IMG/VR virus record: IMGVR_UViG_3300018428_003808
Location: 1 to 47,648 of that record
Source of the DNA: a virus
Direction: 5' to 3' (one strand)
Length of the DNA: 47,648 nt
In this document: positions 32,897-40,443 of the stretch, piece after piece
Numbering within the stretch: position 1 is the stretch's first letter
Layout: each line of letters starts with the position of its first letter
Position numbers and translations under genes: made by a program
Notes under the pieces: generated by a model
Database searches by the model: none
What the model was told of the DNA's origin: nothing
Seen by the model: the letters and a program-made list of their open reading frames with translations, nothing else

Positions 32897-33737
32897 TTGC
32901 AATTCCTAACTTGTTTTCATATGTTTGAATAACTTGGTCTGAACAAAAACTTTTTTCAGTGTAATGAAAAATACCTGTTTGTCTAAAGTTTCCTATTTTT
33001 AAATTGCAATCGTTGTCTAAATATGTTCCTACTTGCTCTTGCCAGTTTTCTACATAAATTTTATCCCAGCCTTGACTTTTTAATTTCATATGAGTAAATG
33101 TAGGATAAGTTGTATTGCTGGTTATTTTATCTTCAATTTGTAATATTTTACAAACAATAGCACTGCTTACGTCGATGCTCGGAAACTGTTGAAAATACTT
33201 GCCGCCGGCATATTGTCCATAAAACAGTTCCCAATTGTTCATTACCAGTTCTAACCACTTGTAAAAGTTATGCGAAAATTCACAACGTTTAAACCAATGG
33301 AACCCTGCATACAAATTGGGCAAGTTGTGATTACGAAAACTTTTTCTGTAATATGTGTTATCAGCCCACTCGCCTCTGTATGTTTGTACTTTGTTTACAT
33401 AAAACAAATCATGTTTGTCTAATGCACTTTGCCAGTGATCAAGATTGTCTAAAACCAACATGTCACTGTCAATTACAGCAGTTTCTTCAAACGGCGTTGC
33501 ATGATATATTTTCCAACGATTTTCAATTTTCCATGTACTGTTTTTACTTTTATCGCCAAAAGGAATTGGTACTACATGATCAAATAAATCTTGATATTTG
33601 TTTGGAACAGCATCGTTGGTAATTAGACAAATCTTACTTTGTGGATTGGTTAGTTTAATACTCATAGCAGCAACACATGCTTGCTGTACATAATCATATG
33701 TGCTATTTTGGGCAAATATTGTAAAGTTAATGCTCAT
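32889..33737 (-). CDS. GT8-like glycosyltransferase
   Basis: The 282-aa protein has an N-terminal Rossmann-like half and A-V-I-D-S-D-M-L-V-L (D90-x-D92), the DxD metal-binding motif of GT-A retaining transferases. Its closest relative in the window is the next gene upstream (33727), with L-L-M-D-T-D-V-I-V-G at the same place. The donor and acceptor are unknown. No signal or transmembrane segment is visible. Confidence 0.7.
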   Translation of the reverse strand: MSINFTIFAQNSTYDYVQQACVAAMSIKLTNPQSKICLITNDAVPNKYQDLFDHVVPIPFGDKSKNSTWKIENRWKIYHATPFEETAVIDSDMLVLDNLDHWQSALDKHDLFYVNKVQTYRGEWADNTYYRKSFRNHNLPNLYAGFHWFKRCEFSHNFYKWLELVMNNWELFYGQYAGGKYFQQFPSIDVSSAIVCKILQIEDKITSNTTYPTFTHMKLKSQGWDKIYVENWQEQVGTYLDNDCNLKIGNFRQTGIFHYTEKSFCSDQVIQTYENKLGIANG

Positions 33738-34557
33738 CTATTACCCTATTCAAACTAAATTTATTCATAATATGCACTGTGCTGTTTTTTATCGATGTTG
33801 GAAAATATCCTGTTCCATCTGATTTTTCAATTAAAAATTTGTATTTGTTTTTGTCTATATCATGACAGATATCTCTATCAAGTGTATAATACAGTGTACC
33901 AGGCATCTTACCTACAAATTTATTGGTTGTATATCCGCTCATTATGTGTACTGCAATACTGAATGCAAAATCATTCCTAAATGTAACGTTTTTAATTTGA
34001 TATAGTGTTTTATAATGTTGCCAGTTTTCTTTAATATGTGTGATTAAATTAAAAAACGTTTCGGTAAGTTTGCTTTTTCTAAAAAATACAACAGTAGCCC
34101 AATAAAAGTCAATTGTGTTAGGACTAACACGATCAAACTCAAACAAGTCTCGCCAATTGGATAATTCAAAGGCATCCTTGTATAGCAAAAGATCATTTTG
34201 CTGTGCAAATACAGATTTCATATGATCGTTACCTACAATAACATCAGTATCCATTAACAGTGTTTCGTTGTATGGACTTAATGTATAAGCATCAGATCTT
34301 GCTGTATTTTTAAATTCTAAATTTTTTCTATCATACATTCCATCTTTGTAACTTTTGTGATGATAGTCAATTGTATTAGGAATTTCAATTATTTTGTCAA
34401 ACGAATGCTCAAACTTATCTAAATAACTTTTATTATCAGTTATTAAACTCACTGGTATATCTAAATGTTCTTGTATTTTTTTTGCACAAAATATTGCTTG
34501 TTTTACATAGTCAATCTGTGAATTATTACGTGCAATTAATAATGCACCTTTACTCAT
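33727..34557 (-). CDS. GT8-like glycosyltransferase (paralogue)
   Basis: The 276-aa protein has D103-x-D105 in a L-L-M-D-T-D-V-I-V-G strand and the S-L-I-T-D strand end shared with the gene at 32889. Tandem duplication is likely. Overlaps of 11 nt downstream and 8 nt upstream suggest coupled translation of the series. Confidence 0.7.
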   Translation of the reverse strand: MSKGALLIARNNSQIDYVKQAIFCAKKIQEHLDIPVSLITDNKSYLDKFEHSFDKIIEIPNTIDYHHKSYKDGMYDRKNLEFKNTARSDAYTLSPYNETLLMDTDVIVGNDHMKSVFAQQNDLLLYKDAFELSNWRDLFEFDRVSPNTIDFYWATVVFFRKSKLTETFFNLITHIKENWQHYKTLYQIKNVTFRNDFAFSIAVHIMSGYTTNKFVGKMPGTLYYTLDRDICHDIDKNKYKFLIEKSDGTGYFPTSIKNSTVHIMNKFSLNRVIDEH

Positions 34558-34897
34558 TAAAGATTCCCTCTACAGTTCGATTGACTTTTAATTTATTGTA
34601 TTCTGTAAGATATGTATTAGTTGCCTCAAAATACTTTGAAATTATTGTGCTTGTAAATTCTTGTAAATCTTGCACTTCAACTGGAAAATCGTTGTCGTCT
34701 ACTAAGATTGTTTGTTCTTGTTGTAACGATAATAAACTTTGACAAAAACTTACTAGTTCTTTTGTTACAGTAAATCTGCCGCCATTATAATAACAAATTA
34801 AATTGTCTTGGTATTGTTCTTTTAAAATACGCTTTGCATTATCTAGCGTTATCATATAATTGCTAAAATCTAACGCCTGTTCTAGTCGTTGGTCCAT
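34550..34897 (-). CDS. Small hypothetical protein, first gene of the operon
   Basis: The 115-aa protein is predicted to be mostly helical with two strands (L-I-C-Y-Y-N-G-G-R-F-T-V), and has no recognisable motif. It is the first gene behind a perfect sigma70-type promoter with AAGGAG before the ATG at 34897. Being first, it could be a regulator or adaptor, but there is no direct evidence. Confidence 0.65.
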   Translation of the reverse strand: MDQRLEQALDFSNYMITLDNAKRILKEQYQDNLICYYNGGRFTVTKELVSFCQSLLSLQQEQTILVDDNDFPVEVQDLQEFTSTIISKYFEATNTYLTEYNKLKVNRTVEGIFNE

Positions 34898-34903
34898 ACA
34901 TTA

Positions 34904-34946
34904 CTCCTTGTAATGTTATTATAAACTAAAAATAACTAATTGTCAA
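34904..34946 (-). promoter_or_regulatory. Perfect sigma70-type promoter and SD for the 34897-25262 operon
   Basis: On the minus strand TTGACA (34946-34941) and TATAAT (34923-34918) are 17 nt apart. The predicted start is near 34911 and an AGGAG (34908-34904) precedes the ATG by 6 nt. The -35 hexamer overlaps the end of the upstream virion gene, leaving no room for a terminator between the tail block and this operon. Confidence 0.8.
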
Positions 34947-35983
34947 CTTGGTTTTGAAGTTAAATTAGTAGCCAATGAGGTGTTTTGAGTTTGTGACGGT
35001 GCAGGTAAAACACATGCATCGTATGTTACACTCTCATAAACAAAACTACTATCAGGTGATAGTGAAATTGCAGTGCTTGTCATGTCTGCTGTTACAGGTT
35101 CGTCAATAGGAGTTCCGGTGCCTGGACCACCTAAGTCACCTGTACCTGTATCGCCGTCATTCATCGAAATAAGAACTTTTACTGTTCTATTGTCAACATT
35201 TCTTGCTTCTAAACGCCAATAGTTATCAGCATAAAAACCTGAACCTGTTTTTGTCCATATTGTTTGATAACTAGATGTTAAATTTTGAATACCAATAGTA
35301 CCGCCAGTACCGCTTGCCGCAGATGCACCTAATTTGTCAAATCTACAAACACCTAATGCACTAAGCAAATCAGCCCAATCTTGGTTTTTACTTTGACTTG
35401 CACCTGTGCCAATGTTTGAAGCACTACCTGTAAATGTTAATTGTCCGCCAGCATTTAACCAATAGTTTTTTGCTGCGTTACTTGTCCATTGGTAGGTAAT
35501 AGCATGGTAAATTATAGTAGGAGTAGCAGCGCCCCATGTACCTGTTCTGCTAGATGTAACACTAGAACTGTTGACAAAGTTGCCCGACGGCCAACCATTG
35601 TGTGTAGGAGTATAGTTACTATTTGTAGTTGCAACACTTATATAATCATTTATACCCATCAATGTGCCGCCTGTGACAGCAACGTCTGCACCTGTACTTT
35701 GGTTATAACCTGTACTTTGATCTGCGCCGATTACATAGCCTGTTTGCGGACGAACAAGACTACCGCTTGTACTACCAGATTGATGTACTCTTACTGCTTG
35801 AACATCTAAAAATAACAATCTATGTTGTTCTGCGGTAACAGTATCACTTACACCCGGCGTACTACCACCAACAACATCTGAAGATCTCATGCTCTGTCCC
35901 CATAAGGACACATAAATAGCAGATGTATTAGATCTTATGCCATTGTATATTTCATTTTCGATTGGATCGCCAACTGCAACCAT
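34943..35983 (-). CDS. Virion structural protein, paralogue of 36030-36947
   Basis: The 346-aa protein shares with the next gene an N-A-G-G-x-L turn, a downstream D-W-x-x-L-x-S-x-L segment, then Y-Q-T-I-W-T-K-T-G-S-G and a V-D-N-R-T-V-K-V strand. The middle is Gly/Ser/Thr-rich, as in phage fibres. It has no enzyme motif and is placed at the end of the tail block. A small-tail, head-decoration or fibre-accessory role is likely. The C-terminal 40 residues are low in complexity. Confidence 0.6.
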   Translation of the reverse strand: MVAVGDPIENEIYNGIRSNTSAIYVSLWGQSMRSSDVVGGSTPGVSDTVTAEQHRLLFLDVQAVRVHQSGSTSGSLVRPQTGYVIGADQSTGYNQSTGADVAVTGGTLMGINDYISVATTNSNYTPTHNGWPSGNFVNSSSVTSSRTGTWGAATPTIIYHAITYQWTSNAAKNYWLNAGGQLTFTGSASNIGTGASQSKNQDWADLLSALGVCRFDKLGASAASGTGGTIGIQNLTSSYQTIWTKTGSGFYADNYWRLEARNVDNRTVKVLISMNDGDTGTGDLGGPGTGTPIDEPVTADMTSTAISLSPDSSFVYESVTYDACVLPAPSQTQNTSLATNLTSKPS

Positions 35984-35989
35984 ACAAAT

Positions 35990-36003
35990 CTCCTATTTTT
36001 ATA
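35990..36003 (-). promoter_or_regulatory. Possible late box and SD before 35983
   Basis: The minus strand carries TATAAAAATA (36003-35994), an imperfect late-type box, followed by GGAG (35993-35990), 6 nt before the ATG at 35983. Confidence 0.35.
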
Positions 36004-36029
36004 GATTGTAACACAACATTATGTAAAAA

Positions 36030-36947
36030 TCAACCTATAGTTTTTAAATTCCTATAAGTAGGAGTTGGTACTTCAACATTTTGTCCAGTTGCACGTTGCT
36101 GTTCGATTATGCTGTTAAGTTCACCATTTACACGTTCGTCAATTCCTGTTGTTCCCGGTGTAATGCCGGGTTTAGGATCTCCGTCATGATATTCTATCTT
36201 AACATATAATTTGTTATCAACTACCCTAGCACTGTATGTAATAAGGTTATCATCATACACTCCTGAACCTGCTTTTGTCCATAAAGTCTGATAAGTGTTT
36301 GTAAGGTCAAATGCTCCTACTGCAAAACTTGTTCCGCTGCTGCCTGTGCTGTTTAAATAATTTAATGTTAAAACATTCAAACTAGATATCATAGATTTCC
36401 AGTCGTTATATTTTGCTCCAGAACCGCCAGTTAATGTGGCTCTCATGCGAATTTCGCCGCCACTATTAAAAAAGTGTCTAAAATGGTCATTACTATTAAA
36501 AGTAATTTCAACTTCATGCACAAGTGTTTGCGGCATATCTGCTGATGCGCCAGCAGATGGTTCTCTACCACCCCAGTCGGTTCTACGTAAACTTGTAATA
36601 CCGCGTTCTGGTGCTGTCATTTGTGTTACATTGTACTTAAATCTATTGTTGTAAACATTATCAATAATATTAATGTATTCTGCGTAAACAGCATCAGTAA
36701 TGTCATCAGAAATACTAACATCTGTAATGCCTGTTGCAACGTTGTTTTGATGGAAGTAAACTTTGTCTACATCAGTTTTTAGTCGATCCATATGCACTGC
36801 TTCGACAGTTGATGTGTTTTTTGTGACTTGTGAACTTGCTAATGCTTGACCATAACCGAAATCACCGCTGCCGTTTCCTAAAACAAGAGCAAGTTTGCTT
36901 TGCATTTCATTATATCTTGCAGCGGTAATAATTTCATTTACAGCCAT
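36030..36947 (-). CDS. Virion structural protein
   Basis: The 305-aa protein has an N-terminal helical part (about 1-70) followed by a beta-rich domain with F-F-N-S-G-G-E-I-R-M-R, N-D-W-K-S-M-I-S-S-L, Y-Q-T-L-W-T-K-A-G-S-G and V-D-N-K-L-Y-V-K. The same domain is found in the 34943 gene. A late-type promoter with SD precedes it. Confidence 0.6.
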   Translation of the reverse strand: MAVNEIITAARYNEMQSKLALVLGNGSGDFGYGQALASSQVTKNTSTVEAVHMDRLKTDVDKVYFHQNNVATGITDVSISDDITDAVYAEYINIIDNVYNNRFKYNVTQMTAPERGITSLRRTDWGGREPSAGASADMPQTLVHEVEITFNSNDHFRHFFNSGGEIRMRATLTGGSGAKYNDWKSMISSLNVLTLNYLNSTGSSGTSFAVGAFDLTNTYQTLWTKAGSGVYDDNLITYSARVVDNKLYVKIEYHDGDPKPGITPGTTGIDERVNGELNSIIEQQRATGQNVEVPTPTYRNLKTIG

Positions 36948-36953
36948 ATGTGT

Positions 36954-36978
36954 CTCCCATTATATACTACTATTTATA
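36954..36978 (-). promoter_or_regulatory. Exact late box and SD before 36947
   Basis: On the minus strand TATAAATA (36978-36971) exactly matches the T4 late consensus and overlaps the stop of the upstream fibre gene. GGGAG (36958-36954) is the SD, 6 nt before the ATG. Confidence 0.7.
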
Positions 36979-38470
36979 CTTTGAGTACACACTCAACTAA
37001 TTTTTCCTCAGTACTGTTGTTAGTCTCTAATGCAACACCAACTAGGCAACCACCGTTTACTGAAGTACTAGCACATCCGTTGTTGTCTACGTATACACAA
37101 TCACCTTTTTTAACAGCACCAATTACACGAACAGGAACACGACCTTTTAAACCAATATATTGGCCTTCTGCCTCACTATTCATCATAATTGCAGGATCAG
37201 TTGATACAACACCAATTGCTATATCGCCAACATTAACAGGTTCTACTTCATGATCTTCATGTGCGCAAACTTTAACAACTGTACCGTATGGCAATTCTTC
37301 ACCTGTGGTATATTTTTCAGCAAGGTCAGCATAACGTGCTTTTGTTGCAGTACCTTCGAATAATCTTGCAACTAAATCTCCATCGCTGTCTCTAACTGCA
37401 ATTGTATCTGGTGTTGCTGTTCTGTCTGCTTGTCTGTATGAAGTAGATTGTACTTCGTAAAGAGTATTTGCTTGTGTTGCAGTACCTGTAAACGTTGTAG
37501 CATACATATTATTAAATTTACGTGTACTAGTACCAACAGTTTTTGTATTATCTAACGACGGATAAAATGCATTATTTGTCATAATGTAAATATTATCACC
37601 ATTGCCATCCGTATAACTCATATAATTTGATGCTAATTGTGTATTAGGTTGATTACCACTTCTTACAGTATAAACAATATCGTCATCATCACCCAATGTA
37701 AAACCGCCATCACCAAATTTGGTAATTGTACTTAAAAGGTTTAAACTAGCACCTGCTTGTAAAAAGTCAGTTGCATCATAGTTGTTTGTGCCGTCGGTTA
37801 ATTTAAATGCAGCACTTGCAGTTCCCCAATAAATGCTTGTTTGTGTATCGGCTGCTGGTTGACTTGTGCCATTAGCATCAACATTGCGCAAAGTAATACC
37901 TGCTTTAATTACAGGAAAATCACTTGATGCCCAACCTTCAACATCTTGAGTTGCTGCTGGAATAAATTCTTCTTTACTTTGAATGGCTACAATAACTTCG
38001 TTAATAATTGTTGCAATAACAGCATATAGTGTAGTACCATCGGTTAGTTCAACACTTTTCATCTCTGTTGTACCTTGGCCGGCACGTTGTGGACCAACAA
38101 GTATCCATTCAGAGTCTGCACTTAACGCTTTAAGTTGATTAGTAGTAGAATCCCACCAAAGGTCACCTTCTGCTAATCCTGATGGACTAGTAGCAGACAC
38201 TTCAGCACCGCCGGTGGTTTTAAATTTAGCACCGTCATATACTTTAATTTTTTCACTTACAGAATCATACCAAATCATACCTGTAATCGGTTTTCCTGGT
38301 TCTGCTTCGCCTTGGAAACTTTCTAACAAATGTAAAAAGTTTTCATTTTGTGCTTCGCCATATCCTGTATAATTTTTACCAACTAACTTTAGGTCAGTTG
38401 TTGAATCTATTGTCCCGTCTTCTACGGTGATAAACGGAATACCGTTATATCTGTTTATTGTATATGCCAT
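36974..38470 (-). CDS. Tail-fibre protein with C-terminal LKGRVPV-type domain
   Basis: The 498-aa protein begins with the module shared by the next two genes: N-G-I-P-F, L-V-G-K-N-Y-T-G-Y-G, N-E-N-F-L-H-L-L-E-S-F and M-I-W-Y-D-S, then E-G-D-L-W-W-D-S and L-V-G-P. The C-terminal 120 residues (A-E-K-Y, Y-G-T-V-V-K-V, G-V-V-S-T-D-P-A, L-K-G-R-V-P-V-R-V-I-G, K-K-G-D) resemble the C-terminal domain of many phage fibres that follows a shaft. Host recognition is the likely role. Confidence 0.8.
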   Translation of the reverse strand: MAYTINRYNGIPFITVEDGTIDSTTDLKLVGKNYTGYGEAQNENFLHLLESFQGEAEPGKPITGMIWYDSVSEKIKVYDGAKFKTTGGAEVSATSPSGLAEGDLWWDSTTNQLKALSADSEWILVGPQRAGQGTTEMKSVELTDGTTLYAVIATIINEVIVAIQSKEEFIPAATQDVEGWASSDFPVIKAGITLRNVDANGTSQPAADTQTSIYWGTASAAFKLTDGTNNYDATDFLQAGASLNLLSTITKFGDGGFTLGDDDDIVYTVRSGNQPNTQLASNYMSYTDGNGDNIYIMTNNAFYPSLDNTKTVGTSTRKFNNMYATTFTGTATQANTLYEVQSTSYRQADRTATPDTIAVRDSDGDLVARLFEGTATKARYADLAEKYTTGEELPYGTVVKVCAHEDHEVEPVNVGDIAIGVVSTDPAIMMNSEAEGQYIGLKGRVPVRVIGAVKKGDCVYVDNNGCASTSVNGGCLVGVALETNNSTEEKLVECVLKV

Positions 38471-38480
38471 TTATATTCTA

Positions 38481-38505
38481 CCTTGTTGCAACATATGTAT
38501 TTACC
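38481..38505 (-). promoter_or_regulatory. Late-type box and SD before 38470
   Basis: The minus strand reads GGTAAATA (38505-38498), one mismatch from NATAAATA, directly after the upstream stop. AAGG (38484-38481) is a weak SD 10 nt before the ATG. Confidence 0.5.
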
Positions 38506-40443
38506 TTAAACACTAGATACTAAATCTCCGTCAAATTCCCATTCTTGAGCAGTGTTTACTATGAATTGTTTTAGTGAACGTGTGACGGTTAATGCTACTG
38601 TTTCTGTTTGATCGCTAAATCCAACATTAGCAAGAACTGTAGCATTTTGAACACCGTTACTGTCAACGTTAATAAACGATTTTGCTATTGTGTCGCCTGC
38701 ATTAAGTGTTGTAGTACCTGAATACAATGTGCAATGTACTTTACAAATAGTGCCAACACGTTTTGTTGTAGCAGGAACAAGATCATTAATAATATCAGCA
38801 ATATTATTATCAGACATGCCAGTAATATCTAAACTTAACCAAATAGGCTGAAACTCAGGTTGTTCGTCAACATATATTTTTGTAGCAACATCGTTGTCAT
38901 CAGTTGGTTCAGCAACATTTTTAATTTGACTTACTGGTGTAACTGAGTTAATGCTTGCAAAAATATTACCATTAACATTAAATCTTAAATCACTAGCAAC
39001 CGCTACTGTGTTACCGTTGATACTTACATCATCTACTGTTAATGCATTAAGTGTACCAATGCTGGTTAAGCCATTAGCAGATGTAACACTTGTACCAAGT
39101 TCTGTAGATGTTAAGATATCAACACCATTAATTTTATAAGAATGATTGGCTGGAATATCTATGTTTGTACTTGCTGTCCAACTGTTTGTAGCATTTTTCC
39201 ATGTCCAATAAATTGCTTGCTCAGTGTGTCCTGCTGGACCACCAACAATCATAATACCAGCATCATCTAATGCTGCTGCATCTAATAGTGTACTGTCACC
39301 TTCGTCATTTATTTCTGTAACAGCAAGTTGAATTTGTTTGTCTTCAACTTGCAAATTGGTTGTTGATAATTCTGTAGTTGCGCCAGCAACAATTAAATCA
39401 CCTGAAATCCTTACAGTGCCGTTGACGTCTAATTCGTATGCAGGAGTACTATCGTTTATACCTACATATGCTGTACCATCAATTGTAGTATCTATTGTAA
39501 TGGCATCTGTAGTTGTCGGTGTTGTACCGTCCATCCAAGTTGTTCTAACTTTAATTTTTTCTTCTGGAATATTTTGTACAATTACAACAGGGTTTGCGCC
39601 AACTTGACTATTGTCTACATAAAATCTTGCATCACTGTTTATACCAATAGTTAATCCTGCATCCTCAACAATGTGTAATGACCAGTTTGTTGTTTGTGGT
39701 GATGTAGTAGATGTTTCACTAGGATCAGCAGGAGCATATTGTCTTTTAACAAAACTTTCTGATGAATAAATGTCCAAGTTGCTGTCAATTAAGTTGAAAG
39801 CACTTTCTGCAGGACCATGCCAATAAAATGTATTTAAATTGGTTGTTAAGTTAACACCTTGATTAATTTGTAAGTCAAAGTTAAAAGTGCTGGTTTGCAT
39901 TTTTTGCACGTTTTCGTCAATGTTTGCAGCAATAAAACTTTCTTTACTAATCAACGCAACAGTAACACCGCCAACACTCCATCTTCCAACAGTTTTTTCT
40001 CTACCTGATGTATCAGTAAGTGTGATTGCATCCATATCAGTTTTTAACTGATCGTTGCTGTACATCGGACCGACTAGATATTTTTGCACACCATCGCTGA
40101 AATACATTTGTTTATTTCTACTGTCAATCCAAATATCGCCTTCTAACAAATCAGGTTCTACACTTGAATATCCTGTTGTATCAGTGCTTCTAAATAATTC
40201 ACCATCAAAAACTTTTAATCTACCGTCACTGGTATCGTACCAAACTTGCCCGCGAATTGGATTATCTGGTTGGCTAGTACTTGCAAAACTTTCTAATAAC
40301 CTTACAAAGTTTTCGTTAAATGCTTCGCCGTAGCCTGTATAGTTCCTACCTACAAGTGTTAGATCTGTACTGGTTGTGTCAATCTTACCATCAATAAGAT
40401 CAACCAACAATTCTCCATTAGTTCTATTAATTTTATAACTCAT
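38506..40443 (-). CDS. Tail-fibre protein (paralogue)
   Basis: The 645-aa protein has the shared N-terminal module (L-V-G-R-N-Y-T-G-Y-G, N-E-N-F-V-R-L-L-E-S-F, G-Q-V-W-Y-D-T, L-V-G-P). A D-V-N-G-T-V-R-I-S-G-D-L segment near residue 340 is typical of phage fibre shafts, and another beta-rich repeat section follows. The C-terminus (from about 550) is unique and likely forms the tip. It overlaps the upstream fibre gene as ATGA. Confidence 0.75.
   Translation of the reverse strand: MSYKINRTNGELLVDLIDGKIDTTSTDLTLVGRNYTGYGEAFNENFVRLLESFASTSQPDNPIRGQVWYDTSDGRLKVFDGELFRSTDTTGYSSVEPDLLEGDIWIDSRNKQMYFSDGVQKYLVGPMYSNDQLKTDMDAITLTDTSGREKTVGRWSVGGVTVALISKESFIAANIDENVQKMQTSTFNFDLQINQGVNLTTNLNTFYWHGPAESAFNLIDSNLDIYSSESFVKRQYAPADPSETSTTSPQTTNWSLHIVEDAGLTIGINSDARFYVDNSQVGANPVVIVQNIPEEKIKVRTTWMDGTTPTTTDAITIDTTIDGTAYVGINDSTPAYELDVNGTVRISGDLIVAGATTELSTTNLQVEDKQIQLAVTEINDEGDSTLLDAAALDDAGIMIVGGPAGHTEQAIYWTWKNATNSWTASTNIDIPANHSYKINGVDILTSTELGTSVTSANGLTSIGTLNALTVDDVSINGNTVAVASDLRFNVNGNIFASINSVTPVSQIKNVAEPTDDNDVATKIYVDEQPEFQPIWLSLDITGMSDNNIADIINDLVPATTKRVGTICKVHCTLYSGTTTLNAGDTIAKSFINVDSNGVQNATVLANVGFSDQTETVALTVTRSLKQFIVNTAQEWEFDGDLVSSV

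Noticed and set aside
34898-34942. Transcription terminator between the tail block and the operon
   Set aside because: I see a promoter here but no GC-rich stem with a U-tract.
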